Assembly (NCBI GenBank): GCA_015680685.1
Contig: MNCI01037900.1
Span: forward strand, 64,001 to 115,655
Length of the DNA stretch: 51,655 bases
Direction of reading: 5' to 3'
Origin: Gnetum montanum
Taxonomy: Eukaryota; Streptophyta; Gnetopsida; Gnetales; Gnetaceae
Position numbers and translations under genes: made by a program
Notes under the pieces: model-generated
The model's database searches: none
What the model was told of the DNA's origin: nothing
The model's input: only the letters and a program-made list of their open reading frames with translations
In this document: piece by piece, positions 1 through 11,425 of the stretch
How positions within the stretch are numbered: position 1 is the first letter of the stretch
Layout: every line of letters begins with the position of its first letter

Positions 1-200
1 GTTGTCAATTAAGGCTGGATGTCAATTGTGTATAGTGTTCACTTTTGTAGTCATGAACATTAATATTGTCATGTATTGTAATGTTGATCCGTTCACATGT
101 CACCCCATTCACCATTAGCATCATTCAAGTCAATAATCCCATACCTTCCCAATATTTTGTAAGGAACTCGAGGACAAGTTTTCATTTAGTCATGGGGGTA
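1..200 (+). mobile_element. 3' internal end of a family-B LTR retrotransposon (copy B3), cut by the window edge
   Basis: Non-coding. The stretch is the reverse complement of the interior of element B next to its own 3' LTR (about 19792-19990), with shared runs such as GGCTGGATGTCAATTGTGTA. It ends in the purine-rich primer for plus-strand synthesis (CATGGGGGTA, 191-200) directly before the LTR at 201. Upstream of it lies the CTCGAGGACAAG motif that precedes the polypurine tract in all these families. The gag and pol parts would lie outside the window to the left. Confidence 0.75.
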
Positions 201-1353
201 TGATAAGCTGTAATATTGCATTCGCGATATCACGTCCTGCCTCATCTTTTATAAATAAGAGGTAGTACCCTTTGTTTCAGTTAGTTAGACTTAGACCCTT
301 AGCCAAACTCTTGCAATTTAGCCGTTCCAGAGTTAGAATAATTTTTGTGTGCCCGCAGTAGGAGTCATAGAGTGAACAGATCTTTATTCGAGCAATTTGT
401 ACACAAGCATAACTTGTGTGTGGTAATAAAGATCAACTTTGTGATAAACCTTGCAACATACAGATTAGGCTAATTAGTAATTAATTATTGTTCAATATTC
501 AATGCTTTCCTAGTTAATTACTCTCTCTCTCAACCCTCAACCTCCTTAATTAAATACACTTAGTACGACCACTTTGAGCATGCGTGTAGCACTTGGTAAC
601 CCAGTAATGATTAGCATTTGGTAATTCCAGCAGCGTTGCATTGGTTCAGGATGTGTACGACAAGCGGGAACGGATACTGCTGTTAGGAATAATTAGAACT
701 TAGTTAATGAATAGTTAATGCGAGTTAGGCACTTAGTTCTCTTTACCTCTCTTTATTAGCATAGGACATTAAAAAGATAAAAGTTATAAAAGTCATATAC
801 CTCAAGCTTACTCAACCATACAACTGTGACAATACAAGTAAATTTGGGAAGACAACGATTGATTAGCCTTGGGTGTTCCATTTGGGCGCGTAAGCACTNG
901 CTAAGTGCTTACGCGCCCAAATGGAACACCCAAGGCTAATCAATCGTTGTCTTCCCAAATTTACTTGTATTGTCACAGTTGTATGGTTGAGTAAGCTTGA
1001 GGTATATGACTTTTATAACTTTTATCTTTTTAATGTCCTATGCTAATAAAGAGAGGTAAAGAGAACTAAGTGCCTAACTCGCATTAACTATTCATTAACT
1101 AAGTTCTAATTATTCCTAACAGCAGTATCCGTTCCCGCTTGTCGTACACATCCTGAACCAATGCAACGCTGCTGGAATTACCAAATGCTAATCATTACTG
1201 GGTTACCAAGTGCTACACGCATGCTCAAAGTGGTCGTACTAAGTGTATTTAATTAAGGAGGTTGAGGGTTGAGAGAGAGAGTAATTAACTAGGAAAGCAT
1301 TGAATATTGAACAANGTATGGTTGAGCATAGGAGGTACCTCGCTGCTCATCAT
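201..1353 (+). repeat. LTR of copy B3, corrupted by an N-bounded inverted segment
   Basis: 201-898 aligns with the minus-strand LTRs of element B (18978-19791 and 32948-33749): polypurine tract, TGATAAG start, one GATATC palindrome remnant, TATAAATA at 250-257, then the shared TTGGTAATCC and TTGTCTTCCC stretches. At the N at 899 the sequence turns back on itself until the N at 1315. 1316-1353 is then a normal LTR end (GGTACCTCGCTGCTCATCA). The LTR has an element interior on both sides, B-type on the left and C-type on the right. That means a tandem recombinant or, more likely given the Ns, a chimeric assembly join. Confidence 0.65.
488..1314. repeat. Perfect 411-bp inverted repeat around an N (probable assembly artefact)
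   Basis: The left arm 488-898 and right arm 904-1314 are exact reverse complements as far as I could check by eye, separated by five bases including the N at 899. A second N at 1315 ends the right arm. LTR copies elsewhere in the window differ at many sites, so a flawless inverted copy is either very recent or an artefact. Ns at both ends favour an artefact. Confidence 0.9.
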
Positions 1354-1399
1354 TAGTGCCGTTGCCAAAGAGGCCTTCCTAGGACCTCCTCAAAACTTG

Positions 1400-3055
1400 G
1401 AAAAGATAAATCAAGGGACCATGGGGAAAACTATAGAAGCCATGGTGACTCCCAGTTTCTCATCTTCCTCTTCCTCTTCAACGTCTAGTTCTAATGAAGA
1501 TGAACATAGGTATAGATATAGAGCTCCACTATGGGGTTGAAATAAGGATAGAAATCGAAACCAAGGGAAAAATCAAAGACATCAAAATGAGCATAGACAA
1601 AATTATCATAATCAGAGAAATAGATATAGAAATTTTGACCACAACATGTCTTATGATAGTGAACCCTTATTGGCCACTAAGAGCATGGCGCAGATCACAA
1701 AGGCAGTTAAAATACCCCATAGGCATTGCAAGGAAAGTTGCATCAAAAGGATTGATATGAATGGCATCCCTAAATTTGCTGGAGGCTATAATTTTGATCC
1801 ACAACATCATTTGCAGCCTTTCATGATGCCTATGTTTTACAAAACATTGAAAGTAGGTGGTAAAAGATTAAGCTTTTTCTTAGAATACTAATAGATAAAA
1901 TTGAAATGTGGTATAGATCGTTAAAATCAAATTCAATCCATTAGTGGTTCACAATGCTAGAACTCTTCAATGAGAAATACCAAACATATGCAAGGGTATC
2001 CAACTTAAAGAAAACGAATCCAAGGATGGAAACAAGAACAACATGAGCCCTTGGATATGGCCCTAGATAGATACTATTCTCTCCTGAATAAATGTCCATG
2101 CCATGGTTTCTCTCAAGAAGAGCAACTTTTCCACATCATAGATGGGCTTCATAATGAAACAAGGGAGATCCTTGGGATGTATGCTCCAAGTCAATTATAT
2201 GAGCTACAAAGCCATCAAATTCAAGAGCTAATTGAGTGTGTGGAAAAAGAAGAAGGAGAGTTATATAAATGGGAGAATGTTCAGAAATATCATTGGGGCC
2301 CAACCCTTAAAAATAAGAAGGTTTATATCTATGAAAAGGAAAAAGAGGCAGCTCTCGATAAGATGGTTTCACAACAAACCTTGCCACTACAATAATCTCT
2401 TAATGAACTCCAGGTAAGGCTCCATAGGATGTCAGAGTGAATAAATGAAAAAGCTACAACTTTTATAGAAAATGTAGAGGAGAAGGTACCACCAAATGAA
2501 TTAGGTGATCACAATAAACAAAGGAAGAAGAACCAAGAAACAGCTCGGAACACTTATCGGTAAAGAGGGAAAATGGCTATAGAAGAAGAGGCTATAGATT
2601 CAACCACAGAAGAAGATGATGGATGTGACATCTACCTATATGACCATCCAAAGGGCTATTGCCCAATCATGTTACATCTACATGAGTATTGGTCTTTTAC
2701 ATTGAATCCCAAGTTTGTACAAAAGCAAATGCCTAGAAAATTACCTTTCTTAGAAGGTAATCATAAATAGTCCTACAACCAATCGTACTATCCTAGGGGG
2801 AGAGCCTCAACACCATCATCAACTGTAGTGGGAAAACCCACAATCATGGGGGAAGCCATCATCAAGCTAGCCCTACCCTTACTACCAGCCAAAACCATAT
2901 GGATATTATGTTCAACAACCTATTTCTCCAACTAGTTTTATGTCCTCTAAAAATTACTACTACCACTTTCCTAAATATCATCACGACACAACATCTTTTG
3001 AAGGATCACCACCTCACACCTCTCATCCTTCACATATTCTAGAAGATCTATGATA
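1400..3055 (+). pseudogene. Gag pseudogene of C1 (Athila-like capsid/nucleocapsid)
   Basis: Relative of the gag genes of A1, A2 and B. Visible parts in order: a Ser-rich stretch (about 1450-1500), the capsid start with FAGGYNFDP (about 1772-1800), the MALDRYYSLLNKCP and NETREILGMY block (about 2050-2190), an acidic-basic stretch, and a zinc-finger-like CDIYLYDHPKGYCP (about 2625-2670) followed by a Pro/Tyr-rich tail with the motif QSWGKP. Frame is lost several times: a TGA at 1538-1540, a frameshift near 2010 just before the MALDRYY block, a frameshift near 1810, a TAG near 1940, and further stops. Gag would form the cytoplasmic particle that packages element RNA. This copy cannot make it. 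Confidence 0.8.
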
Positions 3056-4042
3056 GTTTGAACTTTTGTTGATCATGGCTTTGAACTAACCTTCACATCT
3101 TCTAAAACATCAATGATAGTTTCTGTGAATTTATGCATAAATTTGGAACTACTTTGCATCACTTTCAATTACTTTTTTACTTTTTTCTACTTTTCTATTA
3201 AAATATCCTTCAAGTTCAATATTTCTTGGGCATCCTCTGAATCAAACCTTTGGTTTCAATTTTTTGAAAACTTGTGTGCTTCCAAAGTTATGCTTATTAG
3301 TCATGGGGGCTAGGGATGTCCACTTTGAAATTTTTCTAACATCCTATTTTCGAACATCATGGTAACTAATAATAATTGATCAAAATAATGTGAATAGCTT
3401 GATGATTTTAGTTACCTGATAAGCCTTGGGCATAGTATGCTATCATCACCTTGTGCTTAAATGAAAACGAAGGGATCTGAAAAGGGTTAATTATTAAGGA
3501 GATTTTACCAAAACTAATGTTGATCCTTTGGTGACTACAGGTGATGTTAAAAGAAATGCCTAAGGAAGAAGGTATTTTGCTAGGCATGGAAATATAGCCA
3601 AGGGAGGGATAACAGAGGATATGCCCATGGATAAATTGTAGCACATACAAGATAGCAATCCAAGCATCACATGTTTACTAGATCCATGGGATAATGAGAA
3701 GAAATTTCAATCCATCCTTCAAGAATGTTCCACATAACTAGAGAAGCATCGACATAACAATCTAGATTAGAAGTTTGCCACCACTAGCCGCAACAAGAAG
3801 AATCATCTTCAGCGAATTCTTGAAGACCTTTGCAAAGTTTGCAATTTTCAAAGTCTATCTAGTCTTTTTGTCACTTTATCAATTTGTACGCATCCACTTG
3901 AATAAAATTTTGTAATGTGATACTTAGAGTTAGTCAGTAGTTAGCATTAGTTAACAATCCCATCATTCCCAATTTTTTTGTAAAGAAAGCTCAGTCCTAT
4001 CCTGTTAACTTGAGGATGAATTTTTATTCAATCATGGGGGTA
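3056..4042 (+). other. Non-coding 3' interior of C1
   Basis: No convincing reading frame. It holds a second internal copy of the polypurine core (AGTCATGGGGG, 3299-3309), then a stretch shared with C2 (37490-38280). C2 lacks 3602-3795 at its N (38033). The true polypurine tract closes the segment at 4031-4040. Confidence 0.55.
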
Positions 4043-4455
4043 TGATGAATCATCAATTGGTTGGGATATCTGACAAAAAGTCAACGTTTTGGTTGACCCT
4101 GATATCTAGGCTCTAATATCTTAGCCACGTGAACTAAGCCTCGTTAAGCCATTGATGCAGCCCTATCGACATAAAAGTTACGTTTACAAGGCCCCATCGA
4201 TGCATGAAATGATGCGTTGACGAGACACCATCGATGCATGAAATGATGTGTTGACGAGGCCCCATTGATGCAGCCCAGCAATAAAATCTATAAATACGTG
4301 CTCACAACCATGTTTATGGCATTCTTTGGTTAATAGAGTAGTCAAACTCTTGTAGTTTTATTTTGTAGTCTTAGAAAATAGTCAATGAGTGCCCATAGTG
4401 TAGATATGACTCAATTGTATAGCGTCTTATTCGAGTGGCAATGTAGCTCAACGCA
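4043..4455 (+). repeat. Truncated 3' LTR of C1
   Basis: It starts TGATGAATC directly after the polypurine tract. U3 holds a repeat of about 43 bp built from ATCGATGCAT and TGACGAGGC units (about 4190-4275), then TATAAATA at 4289-4296. The LTR breaks off within the stretch GTGGCAATGTA, where the full 5' LTR of C2 continues for about 600 bases, and is joined there to a protease-region fragment of another retroelement. Confidence 0.8.
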
Positions 4456-4605
4456 TACGGTTATGTTAACACATGCCGTAACTGACTGGATTAAGGTTGG
4501 CCACCTTCCCAGGAAATTTTATGATCCTAGAAGCCCCCTAATCTATCTTCAAATCGCTGGGAATGAACCATGTAAAGCTCTTCTAGACTCAAGTTCCTGG
4601 CTGGG
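4449..4605 (+). pseudogene. Protease-region fragment of a B-like retroelement
   Basis: Reads MLTHAVTDWIKVGHLP, then SPLIYLQ, then ALLDSSS. It matches the minus-strand region 30070-30270 of element B, which gives MLTHAVTN, IKVGHLPRKF and ALLHSGS. The last motif is the active-site loop of a retroviral-type aspartic protease (family pattern DSG), here DSS. It lacks the 80-bp duplication seen in B, so it comes from a different or older copy. It lies between the broken LTR of C1 and the receptor kinase and is in the same reading frame as the LRR that follows. Confidence 0.75.
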
Positions 4606-7022
4606 CAGCTTTAAGAAACTACAACTATTGGGTTTATTTGAAAATGGATTCACCGACAACATCCCACACTCATGGCATAATCTCACCCAACTCCAAGTCC
4701 TCCTGTTGGCCCATAACAGATTGTCAGGAACACCACCGTCATGGTTGGGAAGACGCTGGACTCAACTCACACGTTTTAACATTGGCTACAATTACTTCAC
4801 CAGTGGAGTTAGCATGCTTACCCAACCTATCCCAATCCTCCTATCTCTATCCAATTCCTCTCTTTTAACTCATCTCGACATATATAACAACCTTTTAACG
4901 GGAACGTTACCACCCAACTTTGGGAGCTCCTTGCCCAATCTTCAGTTTTTATCATTACCTCACAATTATATCTCTGGCAACATACCGTCCAGTGTAGGAA
5001 ACTTTTCATCTCTTGTACGGCTTAGTCTGAATGACAACTTATTCAGTGGTCCCATTCCACCTCAAATTGCAAATGTGAAGTCAGTGCAAGGCATATCTCT
5101 TCAGAGAAACAAGCTACAAGGCCACCTTCCCATAGAGATATCTCTCTTGAACAAGTCACTTGGCTATCTCTATCTCTCAAATAATATGTTCTCTGGTTCC
5201 ATTCTTGCGGATATTAGCAAACTTGTCAATCTGTGGTAGTTGCACCTTGATAGGAATCTGCTGTGGGGAAAAATTCCTTCAGAGATAGGAGACTACCCTG
5301 TTCTTGAAGACCTTGTACTATTAGCAAACAATCTGTCTGGGCCAATCCCACCAGAGGTTGCCAGTCTCAAAACCATTGTATTCAATTTTGATTTGTCAGG
5401 AAATAGCCTGACAGGAGTAGTACCTTCGGGGATAGCAGGATTACAAATGGCACAATATATAAATCTTTCAAGCAACAATATTTCTAGAAACATTGCATCT
5501 TACATGGATAGCTGGTTGGATGCCAGTCAAATCAATCTCAGTTTTAATCATTTCAACGGTAACGTTTCGAATTCAATTGGGAATAAGATCACTCAGCTTG
5601 AAAGCATAGATCTGTTTGGTAACAACTTTACCAGACTTGTGCCTGTGTCCCTATTCAATCATTCCAATCTCTATTTTTTGAACTTTTCCTATAAAAACTT
5701 TGATGGAGTAGTTCCCTGTTTGCACAGTTCTTTATTGAAGAAGCTAAGATTGACAAGATGGTCGTTTCTTGGTAATTTAAATTTATGCGGAAGATGTTTT
5801 GGCCTGAAAGCTTTTCTACCGGCTCTTCCTCAGCAACAAAAGTTTCATTTTAACAAAAACACTATTCTGAAAATTGTGCTTGGCATTCTAGGTGGCCTTC
5901 TGTTGCTGGTTGTTGCAACGATTTCATTCATTTTTAGAAGAACTAAAACATTCAAAAGGAAAATTCTATGGGTAAGTGAGAAATTCTTAAAGATATCTAT
6001 GGAAGAACTTCAAAGGGCAACAAATAATTTTAGTGCTTCAAACTTGGTAGGTGAAGGCAGCCATGGAAAGGTCTATAGAGGTGTCTTAAGCTCGGACATG
6101 GTAGTTGCTGTAAAATGTTTCTCTTCTGCAAAGCAACACAGAACTGTGAATAACTTCTTAAAGGAATGTCGCGCTTTGAGGAAAGTGAAGCATCACAGCA
6201 TTTTGAAGATTATTATTGTGGTATGATCTAATGAATTAAAAGCTCTGGTTATGCCTTTCCTGACTAATGGCAATCTCCATTCTCTTCTTCACAGAACAGA
6301 AGATGGTTAGTTGACCCCATTGAAGTTGAGAGTGAAAATACTCACAAAGTTAGCAAGGGGACTTGCCTATTTGCATCATGATTGTGATTTTCAGGTCATC
6401 CATTGTGACATCAAACCAGAGAATGTATTATTGGATGATGATATGACTGTCAAGCTTTTTGATTTTGGAATATCTAGCCTAATTAGAGATTTTGATGGTT
6501 CAACAACATCATCTTCTCTTGCTATGAAAGGTTCTATTGGTTATGTTGCTCTAGGTATGTGCATTTTATTTTTATCTTTTTTAAAACATATATATTTTTT
6601 GGTTGATGATAAAGTGCGTAGGCTAAATTTTACGTAATGATTCATCAGAGTATGGGATGGGACAAGGAGTTTCTGTAAAAGGTGATGTATCCAGCTTTGG
6701 ACTTGTTACTTTGGAAGTGATCACAAGATTGAAGCCCACACATGAAATGTTTTCAGGAGATGTCACATTACCATTGTGGATCTCTAGTGCCTTGAAAGAT
6801 AAATCAAGGGATGAAAGAGTAGAAACAATTAAAGATATAATAAAGACAGTAGACCAAGATGGAGGTGGAATTGAAATGGATAAAGATGTTGAAATGTCAG
6901 TAGTGGAAAGCATTTTAACGGTGGGTTTAAGATGCACCTGTCAGAATGCCTCCATGAGACCTACTATGAAAGAAGTTGAGGTATTTCTAGAATCAGTATA
7001 TCCTTTGAATCTCCAAAATTAA
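4600..7022 (+). pseudogene. LRR receptor-like kinase pseudogene, subfamily XII type (FLS2/EFR/Xa21-like), N-terminus missing
   Basis: About 14 leucine-rich repeats (about 4600-5790), a membrane segment ILKIVLGILGGLLLLVV (about 5865-5920) and a Ser/Thr kinase domain from about 6000. The Gly loop is GEGSHG (6050-6067), the VAVK lysine is at 6113-6115, the catalytic loop is HCD (6401-6409) and DFG is at 6461. HCD instead of HRD marks a non-RD kinase, typical of pattern-recognition immune receptors. An intron fits GT 6555 to AG 6648, the conserved position in this group, and restores GYVALEYGMG. Signal peptide and first LRRs are gone, replaced by retroelement sequence. Three in-frame stops (5237 TAG, 6224 TGA, 6308 TAG) occur with no frameshift before the intron. 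At 5237 and 6308 the family normally has Gln. Dead as written, though the single frame suggests fairly recent loss. Confidence 0.9.
6555..6648 (+). other. Intron in the kinase domain of the LRR receptor kinase pseudogene
   Basis: GTATGT donor, T-rich body and CATCAG acceptor. Splicing joins GCT CTA G to AG TAT GGG and gives the codons for ALEYG. Xa21-type receptors have their intron at the equivalent site before the EYG motif. Confidence 0.8.
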
Positions 7023-8165
7023 AGGACACTACCAAGAAACTTGGAAGAAGTCATTAATATTATGGAATCACAACCCCTTTTACTCTACAGAAGGGTAGAA
7101 GCTGAAAGTTCAACATTTTCTTCTGATTAGTGATTCTAGGTAAGTCTTTAGAAATTAAACAATTAACTTTTGTCTACGTCACTAAGCAAAATCATGATAT
7201 CATTCCCTAATGATTCTTCCTTATGCTTCCTTATTTGTACAATTCATTTGTTTTTAGCATGTGGATACTTGCTATCTGTAATATTGGTGATGTGTAGGAT
7301 TTGCTTCATCTTGTAATGGAAGAATGCACCTTGGTACCAATGCTTCACATGTTTGAATTGATGTTTTATTTTATAGAAACCAACTCTACAACTTCATGTA
7401 CTTTTTCACTTTTTAATGTTGAAAACAAAAGTAGAGCATGTATTAGCATTTACTTTAAAGTATTTTGAATTATTATTTAATTGGAAAATTACACTCAACC
7501 AGGCCACCTCTACATGTCAATAGAGTAGCCCATGATGCTTATTCTTCTCCAGTTATGGTTCATCAAAGTTTATAATGCTTTGTAATTTCTCTATGGTCAT
7601 GAATGTGTATCATGTAACCTTCCTTCACTATAGTATTTATGTTTTGAACTTTGTAAATAGTCATGATCAATGTTAAGAAATAATGTTATTCAACTTCGCG
7701 ATTTAGGCAGCATGTTAATTTTCTTTATACAAGATTTCCAATAAATCCTTGTATTTGTGGCTTGGGCTTTGTAGCATTGGGGGTGAAACCTTTTATTTTC
7801 CTTGAATAAACATTTTATTTTTATTGATATATGTATTATAGTAGTTAATAAACCCAATGGTAATAACCTAGTTGAAATTTATTTGGTCAATAGGGATCTA
7901 AATTGTCTTAGGAATATAATAAAATTTCAATTTCAGTTTCATGAAAAGAAAGTTATTTAAAGATCTTGGAGCCCATAATCGCAACAAAGTATACAGTTCT
8001 CCAATACTATATGCAAGGCATTATTCAAAACATTTTTGTTATTGTTGTCATGAAAATATTCCCTCATATCTTTGAGACATAATAGTGATGCCCACCATAT
8101 CTAAAAGTTATAAGCATATTTCTTCATTTGTGTTTACTACAAGAATCCATGGGACAAATATCAAA
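7023..8165. other. AT-rich spacer between the receptor kinase and NLR relics
   Basis: The first hundred or so bases after the stop are probably the former 3' untranslated part of the kinase gene. The rest has no long reading frame and no LTR, LINE or repeat structure I recognise. Confidence 0.5.
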
Positions 8166-10560
8166 ATTCTAATTAGAAAAGTTGAAGAGTACCAAATATA
8201 GTCCCTAGGTAGTAAAGATGCCAAGGAATTGTTATATAGGATTGCCATGGATTTCATTGATGATCAAGGACAATTCCCTAGTGAGGTGCAGAAGTTGGAA
8301 AAAGTTAGGGACTTATGTTGTGGAATTCATGTTCTTCTGCATTTCATAGGAACTCATCTTAGAGATAACAGAAGCTTAGAATGCTACAACCAAATTATTG
8401 ATGAACTCAACAGGGGAACTTTTAGTTCTTATTCATGCCACTATGAGCCCATCACTAATATTTTACTATTCATTTAAAAAATGAATGTCAATTTCCAAAT
8501 TGCATTTTTAGATATCTGCAGTGGTTTGTGCAAGCTTCGATTTTGCTAGATAAATTGAAGTGACTAGGATATTATTGGTTTGATAGTTGAAGAAAGCTTG
8601 TTGAAGAAGGATATGGTACAAACAAGAGATGATCAAGTGATCATTTATGATCTATTTTCTTGAATTTGAAATTTCAAGGCTTGTTCAATTGATAGACTTG
8701 ATTGAAATTTCATTTGTTTCTCTTCAAATGCTGCCAAACCATGTTTGTTGATCTAGGATCGCTGAGTGTGGGGGATTTTGCATTTTCATTCACAAGTTTA
8801 GAAGGCTTTACCAATCTCTCTAGTTTAGAATTGAGAAATTGCATTTGTTGTGACTGAAAGAACTTCTATTTGGCATGTGTTCATTGAGATGGTTTAGAAT
8901 CCTTATTGTATGCAACTATTCAAAGCTTGTCAGTTTTCCAATGATTTGAGAAGTCTCACTTCCTTGAAGATGTTGTCCATTTTTTGTTGTTCCAAATTGA
9001 AGGGTTTGTTGGATGGATTGAACATGCCACAACATTTTAAAAATGTTTGCAAACCAGCTATTGCGAGAACATGGTGTTCCTCAAGGATTTGGCTAAATAG
9101 GACATGGTTGGAGGACTATTTTTTGCTGAAGCTATCAAGTGAAGGTGATGCTACTATTGTTGGCAGTACCTTTTAAATTTCCATTTGCCTCATCCCTGAA
9201 CAGACTCTGATTGAATACAAGCAAGGAGGAATGGAAGACATTGAAAGATGACTTCGATAAGCTGCAGAAGCTTGAGGAGCTATTTTTATGTTCCAAATTT
9301 TTGACCTAGTTGCTAGTTCAACTATGCCAGTATGCTAAAAATTTAAAGAAACTCCACATAGAGGATTGCTTTTGGTTGAAGAGTTTACCTTGAAGTTAGT
9401 TTGTTGACTAAGCTACATACCTTGGAGTTTTCTATTGGTGAGCAAGTTCATCAAAAAAAGTGTTTTTCCAAAACCTTTGCAACATTTGACAAATTTATCT
9501 ACTTTAAGAGCAAGTGGCATGAGAGACTTCACACTTGAGTTGTGCCCCTCTAGTCAGTTTAAAAGAGTTGGTGCTATGGAATTGCTTGGAGACCAAAGAA
9601 CATACATAAGTTATCCAAATTGAAAATAGTAGAACTCAACAACTACACTCTTCTGAATACTTTGCCAAAAGACATAGGCTAATTTCCAAAGTTGGAGAAA
9701 TTTCTTTTACATAGTTGCACTAAGCTTAAGACTTTGGCTGGAAAGTATAGCAATATTATCAACATTGTCAAAACTTAGCATCAGAAAAAGTGGAATAAAG
9801 ATCCTACCTAATAGTTGTAGGAGTTTCATTAATTTGGTTAGCCTAAACTTGAATAAAATTCCCATTGTGAATTTCCTATCTATGTTCTGTTATTTTCTTC
9901 AAAATCTAAGATCATTAACTATATCTAATTGTGTTAAGTTGATGAGCCTGTCGAATGACCTTTCCAAGTTAACCAACTTAGAAAGATTAACGTGTGAAAA
10001 CATTAAGGTAAAAGCTCTGTCCCAGGGTTTCTTAAACTAAAGCACCCACAAACTAAGGTATAATGGTATGTACTCTGGTTATCTTATCCAATTAGACCCA
10101 AAGATACCATGGACTTAATATTATACTTGCAAGATCTTACACTATTTTCGATAGATGGCAATAATGCTATAATTTGCATAGTTGCCAAGAACAAAACTTT
10201 TTTGTGAGGTTTTACAATTTTTGTTTCAGAAATGAAAAACCATTAGGAAACAATGTTGCAAATGGATTATTTATTTTCAATTGTATCACAAATATTTTGC
10301 TGAAATCAACCATTCACTGAAATGTGTGTATCTTTTCCAGGGTGTGGAAATGCAGTCTAGAGATCAACCATTCGCTGAAATGTGTGTATCTTTTCCAGGG
10401 TGTGGATTGTCGAATGAGACCAAAGATGGAAGAAAGAGGAAAAAGGCCAAATGGTGTAGAAAAATGTGGCTTAATTAGGAGACTTTCTTCTGAAGCGAGG
10501 CTTGATGATGGTGATTATTTGGATCTTCGATATGACTCCATGGCTGCAATAAGAAAAACA
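8166..10560 (+). pseudogene. NLR resistance-gene pseudogene: end of NB-ARC followed by degenerate LRRs
   Basis: 8205-8440 reads AKELLYRIAMDF, LEKVRDLCCGIHVLL and IGTHLRDNRSLECYNQI. This fits the ARC part of a plant NB-ARC ATPase, where the family has a GLPLAL-type motif; here it is GIHVLL. From about 8790 to 10040 follow LRR pieces in several frames: LRSLTSLKMLSIFCCSKLKGL (from 8949), LEELFLCS, LKKLHIEDCFWLKSLP, LVSLKELVLWNCLE, LRSLTISNCVKLMSLSNDL (from 9903), LTNLERL. The alternation of SLxxLxxLxIxxCxKL units is typical of NLR sensor domains. Many stops and frameshifts, with no P-loop, TIR or coiled-coil in the window, make it a 5'-truncated relic. The part after 10300 may be another gene fragment. 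Confidence 0.75.
10305..10413 (+). repeat. Tandem duplication, 58-bp period
   Basis: ATCAACCATTC(A/G)CTGAAATG begins at 10305 and again at 10363, each copy followed by TGTGTATCTTTTCCAGGGTG. Each copy contains a pyrimidine run plus CAG that resembles a splice acceptor. The second copy leads into VDCRMRPKMEE, which faintly resembles the end of a kinase domain. Confidence 0.7.
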
Positions 10561-11077
10561 ACTAGTTAGCATTCATCTTGAATTTTGGGGCTTGAGATGT
10601 AATTTGGAAGTGAACATGCCGAAGAATTTGCATTTTTTCTAAAGTAGTTAGTTGTGAGGAGTTTGAAATAATTGTCTTTTGAAAAAGTGTGGTACATCTA
10701 CGTTTCCAAATATTATATAAGATGATGGGCCTAAGGATCTTCCATAGGAAATGAGAGTTTGTGGACCTGGTAGGTAAGAAACCAAACATTATGGCCTCTT
10801 GTGTCAGAGTGCATGAGGGAAAAACCTTAGAAGCCCATTTGCATGCATGTTGAGCAAACGGGCAAAGCCAAAAAACATGGACAAAGGTTTCAAGGTCATT
10901 ACATAAAGGGCACTTAGGGGATTGAATCCCAAGGTATGCTAAATTATTTTTTGTAATAATCTTATAAGTAAATTTTGAATTAAAATAAGAAATAGATTTG
11001 CCATCCTTCCAAAAAATGTTTGGAAAAGCCTAATGCAAACTTTTGTCAATTTTAAATAAATTCTCAAGATTAGAAAT
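10560..11077 (-). mobile_element. LINE, 3' part: zf-RVT domain (piece 3 of 3)
   Basis: On the minus strand the sequence reads FWKDGKSISYF, then CPLCNDLETFVHVFWLCPFA, then FLWKILRPIILYNIWKRR and FQITSQAPKF. This is the zinc-finger C-terminal domain of plant non-LTR reverse transcriptases (CxxC followed by ExxxHxxxxC). It has at least one stop and is a pseudogene. The upstream part of the same LINE continues at 17434 on the other side of A1, and GAAAT (11073-11077) is repeated at 17434-17438. A poly-A tail is not obvious at the 10560 end. Confidence 0.8.
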
Positions 11078-11306
11078 TGATGAGCGGTGAGGTACCCCTA
11101 TGCTCAACCATATGAATACGAGCGTTTTCACGCATGATCCGGTCAAACTCTGCAGATGGACTAGTTGTGGCACTTAGACAGTTAACCTTAGGTCGCAGTT
11201 CGCTATCTTCCCACTTGGACTAGTATTTATCATTTTTCTAGCCTAAGTGCGACGAGCAACTGATTCCTTGATCAACCGTACACATCTTGGACCTTGTGCA
11301 CGACTA

Positions 11307-11425
11307 CCACTAGGACTACCAAGCGCAGGTCCTAGGTACGCCACTGGGATTACCAAGTGCAGATCCCAAATATGCCACTGGGATTACCAAGTGCGGATCC
11401 TAGCTACACCACTGGGCTACCAAGT
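11307..11425 (-). repeat. 34-bp tandem repeat inside the LTR of A1 (four units)
   Basis: The core CCACTGGGATTACCAAG starts at 11307 (variant), 11341, 11375 and 11409, exactly 34 bp apart. The same four-unit array is at 16750-16868, 40401-40519 and 46186-46304. B has two looser copies per LTR, and C has traces in its 5' LTR. Confidence 0.85.

Larger units (their letters stand above)
1316..4455 (+). mobile_element. C1, gag-only Athila-like LTR retrotransposon with truncated 3' LTR
   Basis: Order on the plus strand: LTR end (1316-1353), a degenerate tRNA-Asp-type primer site (TTAGTGCCGTTGCC, 1354-1367), a broken gag, about 1 kb of non-coding sequence, a polypurine tract (ATCATGGGGG, 4031-4040) and a 3' LTR from 4043 that stops near 4455. 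No protease, reverse transcriptase or integrase is present. The copy is closely similar to C2 (34818-38811) and shares its gag defects. No target duplication can be defined because both ends are damaged. Confidence 0.8.

Noticed and set aside
488-1314. Large palindrome as a foldback transposon or cruciform-forming element
   Set aside because: The arms are exact, made of LTR sequence and bounded by Ns on both sides, which fits an assembly error better than a foldback element.
10387-10480. Terminal exon of a receptor kinase (VDCRMRPKMEE after a CAG acceptor)
   Set aside because: The match is short, the following residues do not fit a kinase C-terminus, and no upstream kinase exon is present on this side.
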